Shown: positions 12,515-24,605, counted from the first letter of the stretch. The stretch: 64,000 nt of DNA from Labia minor (GCA_963082975.1 OY720346.1:74330767-74394766), one strand, 5' to 3'. Notes: generated from the letters alone by a model not told the origin. Made by a program: numbers and translations.

Positions 12515-12960
12515 ATGGCCAGGCATATTGAAATAAATTAATTTCCAAACATTATTTATATAAAATATAAAAAAAAAATGTAAAACTTGAATTAAAATCA
12601 CTAAATTATATTATCTTGGTTTTTATTTTTAGTTTAATTACTCAATTATTAATTACTACTATATTTTAAATGAAAAATTTTCCGACAATGAATATAAAAT
12701 TAATACTTTGTTAACTACTAATTCCGGTTTCCGGATATTCACCAAAAGTTAATGAATTCATGCTACTGATGTTTTAAGTAAATATACCAAATTTTATCAA
12801 AATCCGTTTGGCCGTACAAACTGTCTTTACGGACGGACAGACATTTTGTTAAAAATACTTTTTTCTGTTAACAAAATGCATGATTCGTGGAGATATGTAA
12901 AAATCTCCACATGTGAAATTTAATGTGAAAACAATACCTTCCCTTCCCGTCGGTAATAAT
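12515..12960 (-). repeat. Family C repeat, diverged
   Basis: Reverse copy: tail 'atggccagg' and 'aaataaattaatttcc' on the left, head 'tctccacatgtgaaattt' and 'cccgtcggta' on the right. The middle part is replaced by AT-rich DNA. Confidence 0.65.
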
Positions 12961-13747
12961 CCAATTTTCTTTAAATTCAAACATAAAAGATTAACATTTC
13001 TTCTCGTTATTTCTTTTTCTTTTACTTTGTTCTTAACTTTTCTTGACTTCAATAATTGCATTCACATAAAGAGTAATTTGATGAATCTATTTGGTTGTAG
13101 AAGGAACCTTCAGGGTGTAATGTTTAGTTTTAATGTTTTTTTGTAATCGTATAAATAATCTCCAAAGCATCAATGCCTGGAGATGGTTTGTGTTATAAAT
13201 GGTTCATTTCTCCGGAATTTCTTTCATTCCATGGTTCGATTTATTAGACATATGATTCCTCGTAATTTTTGGCAATGCAATTGATGGTATTTTAATTGTA
13301 TACTGCAATAATTAATTGAAAATTCAAAAACTAAGTCCCATTTTCACCAGATATGGCACACTGTTTCTCTGATTGAAGAAACCACTTTGTGGACACCGTT
13401 TTGTGTTCATAGAAGTCATTTAAGAGAGTTCGCTTGCCACTTTAAAGGAAATACCAAAAGGAAAAGATGACTTTAAAGGAAAAAAAATAAATTTGGATAA
13501 ATAAACAAATAATATGTAAAAATTTAAAGTCATCTTACTTTTTAATCATAGTATTAGGTGTACAACTTTGTATATGACTTTCAGGCATTTTAAAATGGCT
13601 TGTTCAGTTACTCCCAATGATCCTGCCAATTATTCTGTAGAAATCAATGAAAGATAAGAGAAATTCCTGTTGAGATGCTTAGGGGACAATTTTAAGCCGA
13701 GAATACACAAATGTATACAAAGAAATCTACAGAAAAATGTTTACCGA
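12961..13747. other. Unassigned stretch
   Basis: Moderately less AT-rich from 13150 to 13740 but without a usable open frame or recognised repeat. Confidence 0.35.
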
Positions 13748-14055
13748 TAGGGTGACCAACCGTCCTCGATTTGTAAGCTCTGTCCTTTTGTAAGTGTCCT
13801 CCTAACTGTCCTCCTTTTTGATATCCGTCCCGTTTTTTGAAATATTTAGGATATTTCGTACTTTTTTTCAAAATTTTTTCAATTTGTCTTTAAAAAAAAG
13901 CTCAACCGTTTTTTGGACTAAACTTTTGAACATTTTGAACTTTTTTCAAAATTTTTTCAATTTTTCTCTAAAAAAAGGTCAAACGTTTTCTGGATTAAGC
14001 TTTTGACATTTCCGAATTTTTTTCAATTTGGTTTCAAATGTAAAATGTCCTGATT
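13748..14055 (+). repeat. GTGACC/CGTCC repeat with internal tandem units
   Basis: Starts agggtgaccaaccgtcc like the copy at 3884. From about 13860 to 14030 the block 'ttttttcaaaattttttcaa' plus 'ggactaaacttttgaac' recurs two to three times with a period near 70 bp. Confidence 0.55.
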
Positions 14056-14770
14056 TGGTTTTTTCAAAAAATGATCATCTTGTTACCGCGATGAACTTAA
14101 ATATTACATTATTATAATTATCAAAATAATTTACACTTTAGTTGTTAAAAATTAATATTTAAAATCATCTGTTTTCCTGTCGTATCCTGTATTTTATAAA
14201 ATTACAATATACTTAGCATTATTCAATTGATATATTCCATAAATTAATTATTTCATTAGAAATCTTTAAGTTAGTATATTATAATATACAAAAAACAAAA
14301 AAAACAAAAAAACAAAAAAACAAAAAACAAAACAAATTACTGCTAGCTTTCTTCCAAATAATAATGATTTTTTTATCTTATATTTTTCTTCCTCCTTTTT
14401 ATTCTTACATTTAAAACCATCAACGTTATCCAACATATTCATCAGGTGAATATCTTCTAAATTTCTTTGTCTATTCTTAAGATTCAAATTCAGTATAATA
14501 TCTTTTATATATGATAAATGAAGTTCATTTTATTGTTAATATTCAAGCATCCATCGTTCAAAAGTTAAGAGTGCATACCATTCTTATTCATTTGTTCATT
14601 CATTAAAAAAGGTGGCTTCCTTTCTTATCATTTAGATTTAGATTAATTATTATAGTACCAGTAACTGTAAATTGGTCAATCTTGGACAATAAATGAATGA
14701 TTGTACTATACTATATTAGGTACAAATATTAAAAAAAAATTAAAGAATAAAAAATAATAATAATATAAAT
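14056..14770. other. AT-rich intergenic stretch
   Basis: Contains an A/C run of 'aaaaaac' units near 14290-14330. No gene recognised. Confidence 0.4.
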
Positions 14771-14952
14771 GAAGACCTTAGAGCGAAACAGTGGTAAGCC
14801 ACACTTTTGCCGAAAATTGTTTTATTGCATTTATCATATGGCGGGAACAATATTAAACCACTAAAAAAGTTATTTTGACTGTTTCGAAATAAATAGCGCT
14901 GCTATCGCTAAATCATGTTGTTGGTGTTGGCAAAATTACTTCATTTTCTTAC

Positions 14953-16179
14953 GTGAAGAGCATGGTAAGCCACATCAATATGGCGTCGACTTCTGGTTTA
15001 TGTCTTCGTTCAAGAGCAATTATTCGTGAAAATAACCGTACTAGTCCTGAGTTTTTTGAGGAGAGTGATGACAGTTGTGTCGACAAAGACTTTGTACCAA
15101 TAACGATAATATGTCGACAGATTCTTCTGAGATAGGTTATAGTTTTTTATTTTTTTGGCTTACCACGTTTTTATGTAAAAATATTTTGTAAATAATTTAT
15201 GCAAAAGTATTGTATGCCATGTGGCTTAAGATGTTATTGCCCAACAACGAGCAAATATATTCACCAGAAGGTTGGCTAGATGTCATTCAAAAATCAAACC
15301 GAAAAAACCCATTTATAGTAACAAAAATGAGTCAAAAAGACTTATTCTTATGAGCCTCTGTTGGCGAATATAAACAAAAAAGCACGCTTTTCTGATAAGA
15401 CAAACTTGGAATTTTCAGGAACGTATAGCTTTTGCTTTAAATCAGAGAATATTGGATCATTTTTTGTTAAAAACACAGTTAATGGAGAATACAGGAAAAT
15501 GAATGTCTTAAAACAAGGTAGACCTGTAATGATAACCTTGTCAGATATTAAACTTAAATACAACGAGCCATTAAAAATAGCAGAAAAGAAAATTAAAAAT
15601 GTACAAACATTATTGCCTTATATACCTCCAGCCTATCAATCATTTTACACTCAATTAAATGTAACTGTTGATGATGTAGATCAGAGGTTCTTAAACTGTG
15701 GTCCGCAGACCCCTGGGGGTCGGCGAAGCCTTTACTGGGGGTCCGCAAAGCCATCGTACAGGTGCACGAGAAAATGATGAGTCGGTTAAAACTTTATTTA
15801 ATATAAAAGAAGCGATGGCATGGCTTTGTGAGGAAACAGATCAAATACCCAAATTCAACGAAATGTGCAAGAAAACTATTGCTACCGTTTCCATCTTCAT
15901 ATTTAGCAGAATTTTCTTTCTTCAATATTATAATTTCTAATAAAATGTGTTCTACAATATGCAAAAAAATCGTTATTCACCAATCACTGTTAGAAATATT
16001 CATCATATATCCTTGTTCTTATGAGATCGTAAGCCAGAAATTAACTAATAAAATGACGTAAAGTACCTAAAGTTGGAATGGGGTCCGTCAAAAAAATTTT
16101 TTTCAAGTGGGGGTCCGCAGAGTACATAAGATTAAGAACCCCTGATGTAGATGATGAGGTTGAAATTTTAGATGATTAA
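14953..16179 (+). pseudogene. Broken transposon-borne ORF of unknown function
   Basis: Reading pieces include an N-terminal part with SGLCLRSRAIIRENNRTS, then EGWLDVIQKSNRKNPFIVTK in a second segment near 15260-15330. A frameshift follows at about 15350, then a long frame from 15361 containing LPYIPPAYQSFYTQL and ending DDVD. The last codons (DEVEILDD, stop at 16177-16179) are cut off by the MITE at 15682-16144. The WLxVI and YIPPxxxxFY motifs recall proteins carried by many arthropod DNA transposons; that is recollection, not a search. No catalytic motif is visible. Confidence 0.6.
15682..16144. mobile_element. hAT-type MITE with exact 8-bp target duplication
   Basis: Begins cagaggttcttaaactgtgg and ends taagattaagaacccctg; the terminal repeats contain 'ggggtccgcag'. 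It is flanked by ATGTAGAT at 15674-15681 and 16145-16152, an exact 8-bp duplication as expected for hAT insertion. It splits the ORF of the surrounding transposon. Confidence 0.88.
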
Positions 16180-16612
16180 TAAGTATTGCATTCTTTTCTT
16201 TATTTTGTTTTAATTTAGATAAAGCAAAAACACGTGAAGCTACATTTTATGTAAATTCTATTTTTTTTTTTGTGAAAAAAAATATAGTAGATAAAGATGT
16301 TGAAATTTTAGATGTGTTATAGATGTATTATATTATCTTAGTTATTTTTATCATCCGTTTAGTTTAGTTTTAGCAAAAACATGGTAAGCCACATTTTTTT
16401 CAAAATAAATTCTAATTTTTGTAGAAAAAATGTTTTATTTAAAGAAATAATAGTTGCTGACTTTTTCCCTTTACTGATATTACATATTGAGCAAATTTGA
16501 AATATATGCAGTAAACCCAATGTTTTATATCTTTTCTTTAAACTTTAAACTGCAATATCTCAACTTTTTGATTTTGTGGCTTACCACTGTTTCGCTCTAA
16601 GGTCTTCAAATA

Positions 16613-17215
16613 TAAAAAAATTAAAAAATAACGCTTTTCTCATGGACTAAAAAGAATAAAATAATTTTTCTATAAGCTACATGGATATCATCTACAAAGT
16701 TTATGGATGAATTGTTTCATATTCAACGAAAAACGTTGGGCACATTTAGTTTTATTTATTTATATGAAACACCAAGTCAAATTTTTGTAATAATAAATAA
16801 TTTCATTAATCACATAAACTGACAAACTTTTTATTATGCAATAAAATTGATAGATAGAAATTCATATTTTATTATTTTTCACTGTAATATACTTATATCG
16901 AAGTAAGTAACAAAATTTAAAAGAATTTTTATTAAATTTACATATTATCAATCAAATCTAAATTAGAAGAAATAGTGTTACTTGTTAATGAAATGTTTTA
17001 GTGTGGTATGTGTCTTAGTATATATATATGAATTATAGCTCTATAAAGGAAATTAATTGCATAGAAAATAAATGAAAACTAAAAGCACCCAACGTTTTTA
17101 GTTGAATATTAAGCATTTCATCCAGAAACTTTGTCTGGATTATAGAAACATTATTTTATTCTTTTTAGTCCATGAGAAAATCGTTATTTTATAAAAGTTT
17201 TTTTATATTTATATT
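16613..17215. mobile_element. Foldback element of about 600 bp
   Basis: Left arm (16620-16765) and right arm (17075-17210) are inverted copies: 'catggactaaaaagaataaa' against 'ttattctttttagtccatg', and 'aaaaacgttggg' against 'cccaacgttttt'. The centre is unique AT-rich DNA. It abuts the 14771-16607 transposon. A single arm occurs at 1525-1670. Confidence 0.65.
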
Positions 17216-17694
17216 ATGTTATTCTTTTCAGTGCTATTTTAATTTGATAAATTTATATAATATAACAAGAGAAATAGAAAAAAATTATGTTATACAAAAA
17301 TTTACAAATTGAATAAAACAAAAAAATTAATAATTGAGTAATTATACTAAAAATAAAAATCAAGATAATATAATTTAGTCAATTTAATTCAAGTTTTATT
17401 TTTTTGATACTTTCTACACAAAAATGATTTTTACTTAACATATTTAAACTTGCGCAAAATACCTAATCTCCCGGCCCAATGACGCAGCTAGCGTGCGAGC
17501 TGCGACTATGTACCTGGCGCTTGCTTTTCATGCGTCCGGCCGAGGCTTAAATATAATAATAATAATATATGTATGTATAGGTTGAATTAAATATGATATA
17601 AAATTTAAATCGACCCCAATCTATTATTATTAAATTAAACTATTTGGTGAAATAAAAAATACTTATTTATTTATATAAATAATGTTTTTAATTA
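17216..17694. other. AT-rich stretch with a GC-rich patch
   Basis: GC-rich block at 17465-17548 includes a 7-bp stem (cgcagct...agctgcg). It may be a decayed SINE head (tRNA-like 'gacgcagctagcgtgcgag'), but no clear box B is seen. The part 17320-17400 resembles, inverted, 12590-12665. Confidence 0.3.
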
Positions 17695-17739
17695 TTTTTA
17701 AATCGTCGGTAGGTCGGTTCTGTGACTGGCCACAGCTCA

Positions 17740-17985
17740 TTTTTTTTTGTTTTGTTTTCTTCCATATGTGGAATGGGATTGTCACTTTCATTTGCAAGGC
17801 CGAAAAGGATGGTTAGAGGCCAACCAGGTGCCCCGGCAGCATTGTGACCCATATTCTCCAGTGAACCTTCCAATATATGACTTGAGATGACAAGCACAAC
17901 CTTTTCGAGCTCCAAGGGCTTGCTTGCATTCAAACTAACCAATCCTACATTTATGATCTCACCTTCCTTGTCGATTGCGATAAAT
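17740..17985 (-). pseudogene. Coding-like orphan fragment, unidentified
   Basis: The minus strand has an uninterrupted, protein-like frame: AIDKEGEIINVGLVSL, NASKPLELEKVVLVISSHIL, EGSLENMGHNAAGAP, then LTILFGLANESDNPIPH. Base and codon use look like host coding DNA and unlike the flanks. It has no matching splice site on its 5' side (the frame runs into an A/T tract), and a family C tail fragment (17695-17735) abuts its 3' side. It may be a captured exon, a retrocopy fragment, or an exon of an unrecognised gene. I do not recognise the protein. Confidence 0.35.
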
Positions 17986-18132
17986 AAATAAAAAAAAAAT
18001 TGATTGATACTCACAATCAAAGGTGATTTAAACAATAAATAAAAATCAATAAATAAATTTAAAAAAAAATATTATTAACACATAGATTAAATTTAATAAA
18101 ATTTCAAGGGTTTATGATTAAAGAAAAAATAA

Positions 18133-18411
18133 GCTGGAGTGTCTCCACTCGACTATCTCGCAATTTGAGTTGGATTGAATAACATATATTATATTTAAAT
18201 TAAATTTAATTAATTATAAATTATAAATTATAAATTAATAAATAATACTTTATTAAACAAGCGCATGTTTGGCTACTTGTTGATGGCACCACGTCACGTG
18301 TTGGCGCGTGATTTGCAGTCGTGTTAAAAAATTAATTCCGGTACTTTCAGCGATTCAATCAAGCTGAAATTCTATATATAACAGTTTTATACAATTTTTA
18401 ATCATGTGAAA
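18133..18411 (+). repeat. Family A repeat, 5' half
   Basis: Starts gctggagtgtctccactcga and stops after 'aatcatgtgaaag'. A second copy starts 50 bp further on, so the pair is a head-to-tail array. Confidence 0.8.
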
Positions 18412-18461
18412 GAACATTTATACATTTCATACATACTTTGCAGTATAGTTTAAAAAAATAT

Positions 18462-18926
18462 GCTGGAGTGTCTCCACTCGACTATCCCGCAATTTGAATT
18501 GGATTAAATAACATATATTATATTTAAATTAAATTTTATTAATTATAAATAAAAATTAATAAATAATATTTATTAAACCAGCGCATGTTTGGCTCTTTAT
18601 TGATGGCACCACGTCACGTGTTGGCGCGTGAGATTTGCAGTGTTAAAAAATTAATTCTGGTACTTTCAGCGATTCAATCAACCTGAAATTCTATATATAG
18701 CAGTTTTATACAATTTTTAATCATGTGAAAACCTATCAAACATATATCTTTATTTTTACGGTCACTTTAAAGGAAAAACCGTTTTTGCTTAATCTTGTCT
18801 ACACATACACAGATATTTTTCTCAACCTTAATGAAAATGATTCAGGAACCTTTAAAACGTATAAAAACATCAAAATATCGGCATCGAAAATGTTCATGAT
18901 CACAATACTATCTCTGACGAGATAGT
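18462..18926 (+). repeat. Family A repeat with internal deletion
   Basis: Complete 5' and 3' ends (tctctgacgagatagt), but the block between 'ctttaaaggaaaaacc' and 'gtttttgcttaatcttg' is missing. Confidence 0.8.
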
Positions 18927-19691
18927 AAAAATAAACAAAATTTTATTTAAATTTTCTTTTGCAAATAATTCTAAGATAATAAACATAAAAATTCATTTTT
19001 ATTTAATTATTAAAATAATTAAATTAATAAATAAACATATATATGCCTAAATCAAATTTTTAAGTTTTTAAATTATTTAAATTATTATAGAAATCTGACT
19101 TATAAAATGAATACTGGAACAAATAAATTACTTTTTTAGACTATCATTATTATATACTAGGATATACAAAATATTTAATTTAAATACTAGTTTTTCATAT
19201 TTATCTTGAAAAAAAACAACTCGAATAAACTCCTTTTTGTTATTCCTGATAATAAAGTATATATATTTATATATGTGTATGGTAGATACAAATGCAACTA
19301 AAAATATTTCAGACAAATTCTATTAGTAGTAATCTAAATTTTGATTTGAATACCACATTAATTTCTTATGACCTTATTATTTCTTTTTTCATTGTTTATG
19401 AAGATCATTTAATCCTTATATTATGAAATACTGGTCCAATGCCAAATGGATACATTAAATCTCGAAATTATCAGCCTCAAAAAGAATAAATTATTTGATT
19501 TATTTATAATATTAAGATTATATAATCAAATTTATGTTTTGTGTAAGTAAATATATTCTTTATTTATTTATTTTTTTACTCGTTCTGACCACCCATCAAG
19601 ATTGAGTGCGTGAACCAAAATACTTTCACTTTCTTTTCTAAATTATTATTATAATTTTACATTTATTATCAGTTTCTATAATTTTTGCTAT
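18927..19691. other. AT-rich intergenic stretch
   Basis: No gene or named repeat seen between two oppositely oriented family A copies. Confidence 0.4.
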
Positions 19692-20120
19692 GACGCCAGA
19701 GATAGTATTGCGATCACGAAAATTTTTGATATCGAGATTTTGATGTTTTTATACGTTTTGAACGTCCCTGAATCATTTTCACTAAGGTTGAGAAAAATGT
19801 CTGTGTGTGTGTGTGTATGTGTGTTTGTATGTAACCAAGATTACGCAAAAAGGGTTTGAGCTAGAATCATGAAATTTGGTATACGGGCAATTATTCAAAA
19901 TTTGTAGTTTTCTATCAACTTTTGAGAAATGTAGCTCAACCGGAAGAGAGTTATTACCTACAACGTTTTGATTTTATTCCTCTAAAGTGACCGTAAAATT
20001 AAAGATATATGTTTGATAGTTTTTCACATGAATAAAAATTGTATAAAACTGCTATATATAGAATTTCAGGTTGATTGAATCGCTGAAAGTACCGGAATTA
20101 ATTTTTTAACAATACAAATC
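19692..20120 (-). repeat. Family A repeat, 3' two-thirds
   Basis: Reverse copy beginning gacgccagagatagtattgc, with a GT microsatellite, ending at 'ttaacaatacaaatca'. The 5' terminal part is missing. Confidence 0.8.
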
Positions 20121-20272
20121 ATTGAAAGGAATAATTTATGATAACATTGATTTTCAGCAGAAAATAATATTCAATGTATATATATTTATTTATTTATTTT
20201 TATTATTCTATTATTATTTGAGATTAAAGACAAGACGACAGTGAGCCATTTTATAATTTATTACTATCTCGC

Positions 20273-20731
20273 CAGAGATAGTATTGCGATCACGAAAATT
20301 TTCGATGTTGAGATTTTGATGTTTTTATACGTTTTGAAGGTTCCTGAATCATTTTCTCTAAGGAAAATGTCTGTCTCTGTGTGTGTGTGTGTGTAGACAA
20401 GATTAAGCAAAAACGGTTTGAGCTAGAATGATGAAATTTGGTATACGGGAATTATTAAAAATTCGTAGTTTTCTATCAACTTTTGAGAAATGTAGCTCAA
20501 CTGGAATAGAATTTCAGCTTGATTGAATCCCTGAAATTACCGGAATTAATTTTCTTACACTGCAAATGACGCGCCTACATGTGACATGGTACCATCAACA
20601 AAGAGCCAAACATGCACTGGTTTAATAAATATTATTTATTAATTTTAATTTATAATTTATAATTAATTAAATTTAATTTAAATATAATAAATATTATTTA
20701 ATTCAAATCAAATTGCTGGAGACACTCCAGC
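20273..20731 (-). repeat. Family A repeat with internal deletion
   Basis: Begins with the perfect hairpin actatctcgccagagatagt and ends ggagacactccagc. The middle jumps from 'tagctcaactggaata' to 'gaatttcagcttg'. Confidence 0.82.
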
Positions 20732-21050
20732 TTATTTTTTTTATGGTTTGTTTACTAACAAGGAAGGATATTAAAGCAGTTGTTAAAAAATTGAAAGAGG
20801 ATAAGTAAGATTAGGATGAAAATTGCTCGAAATAGGCATGGTTGCAGGAATTTGATTGCTGTGATTGCCAAGCACATTCGAGTTCATTTACACTGCAATG
20901 ATTCAACTCAAATAGAAGAAATTATGTATAGTATATTCAAATTATAAAGATAAATTTGTTATTTTTATTTTATAAGTCGCCAAAAAATAACATATACCCT
21001 GTTTCAATTTTATATTTATTAATATATATATATATATATATTTTATTAAA

Positions 21051-21334
21051 AAAAAACCTCTGACTTTTGTAAGTCCTACGAAAGGACAACGCCTATCAAG
21101 TCGGTTATATCAATGAGGTGTCCTATGATCAGTAGAACGGGTCCTCTCAACCTTTACCTTGATTTTCTTGATCGGAAGCGCTACTTTTTATCAAGTAGCT
21201 TTTCCCCAATGTTGATCCCGGAGGCTGGGTTGACTCCGTCCCATAGACCCTATCTAGAGATATTTCCTTTCCAGGCCCGGGACTTGAACCCGGGACCATG
21301 TTAATGTGAGCCTCTCTCCCAATGGCGTCTTCTT
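21051..21334 (-). mobile_element. tRNA-derived SINE with 11-bp target-site duplication
   Basis: On the minus strand the head reads cgccattgggagagaggctc, then a T-arm (cccgggttcaagtcccggg) holding a perfect box B GGTTCAAGTCC (21290-21280). The tail is an A/T run at the left. ATTTTATTAAA is duplicated at 21040-21050 and 21335-21345. It is the best preserved of three copies in the window. Confidence 0.88.
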
Positions 21335-21345
21335 ATTTTATTAAA

Positions 21346-21898
21346 TACATCAATAATAAATATGAAAACAATTTTAAAATCTAAATACAAAGTGATTGAA
21401 ATAAAAGGTTTTATGTATATATGAGAAAGTGGATCTTTTTACTATATCTAATATTAAATAGGTTCATTGAAATATAAATCTCACTCACTTTCAAAATTAA
21501 TAGAATATGGATATATATATATATATATATACATTCACATATTTATATTTATAAAGTTATTATTATCCGATCAAATCTAATTAGAAGTTAAAGAACTTTC
21601 ACTTGAGGGGAAAAGAGAGAGGGAGGTGAGGGTGAAGTGTTATTATATTTTAGAAAAAAATAGGTTGAAACCACTACGAAAAGACGAAATTAGATGACTG
21701 AAGAAAAACAAAATTCTAACGATAATCTAGGACAAACAGTCTCAATCATAAACTGTTTTTAATTTACACATCAATATAAAAAATATTCATTTGGCCTTAA
21801 CATAGATTATTTTGTTTAATTTCACTAATATTTTAATATGATCTTTTGTTTGTGATCTCGCATTATTTACACAAATCATCTTACAGGTTTAAAATACT
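21346..21898. other. AT-rich intergenic stretch
   Basis: Contains a TA microsatellite near 21512-21530 and no recognisable gene. Confidence 0.4.
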
Positions 21899-22800
21899 AG
21901 GTTTGTTCAAAAGAAAAGGTGAATATTGAATTATTGGAAAAGTATTTTATTTATTCATCCATATCCATTTTGATCCCTTCAAAGTAATTCCCATCAGATA
22001 TAATGCACTTATGCCAGCGCTTCTTTCAATCAAAGTCAAAGCACTTCTGAAATGCGCTTTTCGGTATGGCCATCTACTCGTTCTTCAATTCCGACTTTAT
22101 CTCATCCATTGTGACAAAACGCTTTCCTTTCATTGGTCTCTTCCGTTTTGGGAATGGGGAAAAAGTCATAGGGAGCCAAATCTGGTGAATACGGTGGTTG
22201 ATGCATGATTACGGTGTTGTTTATAGCCAAAAAATCACGAACAAGCAATGATGTGTGAGCTGGTATTCATGATTTGTTTTTCCATAATTCAGATCATTTA
22301 AGCCGTATTACTTCACGTAAGCTTTGCATAACTTCCTTGTAGTGTTCCTTATTAACAGTACGACCTGTTGGCAAAAACTCATGGTGCACCTCGCCATTAT
22401 AATTGAAGAAAAGAATGAGCAAAACCTTCACATTTGATTCAACTTGTCGTGCTTATTTAAAGAGCTTGTACCACTTATAAACATTTTTTTGAGACAATGT
22501 AGACTCTCCGAATGCCACAGTCAACATTTTAAGTGCGATGGAGCACTTTATTTCATTTTTAACGCCAAATTTAATACAAATTCTTTGATTCATTTCTTTT
22601 AGTACAAAATCGAAGATCACACATAAACGTGACTAACTTTTTCAGTTGTCAAAAACAAACTACTAATCCAAAATGGCTGATAATGTCAACATATGCGAAA
22701 TATATATACCAATATAACAAAAAAAAAAAAATTTCGATATTCGAATGTACACAGCCCGGAAAATTTAAAATTCACCTTTTCTTTTAAATAGACTTCGTAT
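21899..22800 (-). mobile_element. Decayed mariner-family transposon
   Basis: Terminal inverted repeats share 'aaaagaaaaggtgaat', with TA-type flanks. The minus strand carries the C-terminal half of a mariner transposase in shifting frames: pieces such as SSHII, then the PPYSPDLAPYDFF catalytic-domain motif and KRFVTMDE-like sequence, with stops and frameshifts. About 0.9 kb remains of the usual 1.3 kb, so the N-terminal part is deleted. It is inactive. Confidence 0.85.
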
Positions 22801-23490
22801 ACCTATCCTACATATATATAAAAAATCATATTTTATCAAAATAATACTATAAAAATTAAAAATAATTCTTATTGAAATAAAATTTCGAATTTATTTATTT
22901 ATTGATTCTAAAAATTAATCGATCAATTATATTTCGGGAAGTTATTCTTTAGTGAATGGAAGAAGAAAACCTCGTACTAGTTTCCGTACGAAGGTTAAAT
23001 TAGAACTGACTGGGGGCGGAAGGAAGCGACACGAAGGACAGACAATCTTTACAGGAGGTCGATTTTCACTTCTTCCTTATACACTTTAGAATATTGATTT
23101 ATATTCAAAGAATAATCATATTACTCTTTTATTCTCATGTATTTTTTTTTTATTTCCCAGTCACAAAATATTATAAGAAAGGTGTAAGCTCCATTATTCT
23201 CAATTTTGTTTTTTTTTATATACAATTTTCAAAAAATATTTAAAAATATAATGATGTAAATGTATATAAGAATATTCTTTATGATTTTATTCAAAAATTA
23301 TTATTTATAATTTTATTATATTTAGGGCAGTCTAAGGCTAAAGTGGACCCTAGGCAACATTGTAATTTCAGGTTTATTTTTCAGAAAAATTTCAGATAGT
23401 AAAAATGAGAGTTGATTTTAAAGAGGTTTTGAAAATTTGAAGAGGATTAATTTAGAATGTTTAATATTAGTCATTTATAATATAAAATTA
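22801..23490. other. AT-rich intergenic stretch
   Basis: A GC-richer patch at 22965-23060 has no convincing open frame. Otherwise nothing recognisable. Confidence 0.35.
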
Positions 23491-24083
23491 GCTGGAGTGT
23501 CTCCACTCGACTATCTCGCAATTTAAATTGGATTAATTAACACATATATTATATATAAATTAAATTTAATTAATTGTAAATTATAAATTATAAATTAAAA
23601 TTAATAAATAATATTTATTAAATCAGCGCATGTTTGGCTCTTTGTTGATGGTACCACGTCACGTGTTGACGCGTGAGATTTGCAGTGTTAAAAAATTAAT
23701 TCTGGTACTTTCAGCGATTCAATCAAGCTGATATTCTATATATAGCAGTTTTATACAATTTTTAATCATGTGAAAAACTATAAAACATATATCTTTATTT
23801 TTAAGGTCAGTTTAAAGAAAAAAAATAAAAACGTGGTAGTTAATGACCCACTTTCGGATGAGCTACATTTTTCAAAAGTTGATAGAAAACTACGAATTTT
23901 GAATAATTCCCGTATACCAAAAATCATGATTCTAGCTCAAACCGTTTTTGCGTTATCTTGTCTACATACATATACACACACACAGACATTTTTCTCAACC
24001 TTAGAGAAAATGATTCAGAAACCTTCAAAACGTATAAAAACATCAAAATCTCAACATCGCAATACTATCTCTGGCGAAATAGT
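23491..24083 (+). repeat. Family A repeat, near full length
   Basis: Both ends present (gctggagtgtctccactcga and ctctggcgaaatagt, with the 3' stem carrying one mismatch). A few bases near the 3' end ('cgaaaattttcgtgat') are deleted. Confidence 0.82.
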
Positions 24084-24464
24084 AAAAAATTAAAAAAAAA
24101 ATAACTATATTATTCTAATTTCCTTCATAGATAGATATACATCCTAGTAAATATAGATATGTATAATACATATGTTATATAAGTGTAAATTTGGTGAATT
24201 ATAGAGTATATTTGTAACATAATATTTGTTTCATAATAAATTGAAATACACATTTTCAAGAAATACTTAAAAAAGTATGTATAGGTATATATTTAAAAAT
24301 CCAATTTATAAATTATACAATTTTTTGGCAAATATAAAAAGTGATCTTACATATTTTCAAAATATTAATAACAGTCTATTTATTATTTAATTCAATCAGA
24401 TGAATTGCAATAAAAAAAAAATTTTCCCTATCAATCCTTCATTCTATAATCCACACAATACGGG

Positions 24465-24605
24465 CAATTATTCAAAATTTGTAGTTTTCTATCAACTTTT
24501 GAGAAATATAGCTTATTCGAAAGAGGACCATTAGCTACCACGTTTTCATTTTTTTCCACTAAACTGACCGTAAAAATAAAGATATATGTTTGATAGTTTT
24601 TCAAA
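24465..24605 (-). repeat. Family A repeat fragment
   Basis: Central block only, from 'atacgggcaattattc' to 'gtttgatagtttttca'. Confidence 0.7.

Larger units (their letters stand above)
14771..16607 (+). mobile_element. 1.84-kb DNA transposon with perfect 33-bp inverted repeats
   Basis: Ends gaagaccttagagcgaaaca... at 14771-14803 and the exact reverse complement at 16575-16607. Flanks show AAAT on both sides, a possible 4-bp target duplication. The motif GGTAAGCCAC(A) lies within both ends and recurs inside in both orientations (14964, about 15156, 16383), like sub-terminal transposase-binding repeats. A broken ORF occupies the middle and a hAT-type MITE is inserted in it. I cannot name the superfamily. 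Confidence 0.85.

Noticed and set aside
2091-24093. Similar short open frames in several family A copies (2091-2321, 5320-5565, 18725-18925, 23770-24093)
   Set aside because: Their peptide likeness only mirrors DNA likeness between repeat copies. Starts differ, some run through the CA microsatellite, and internal deletions break the frame in other copies.
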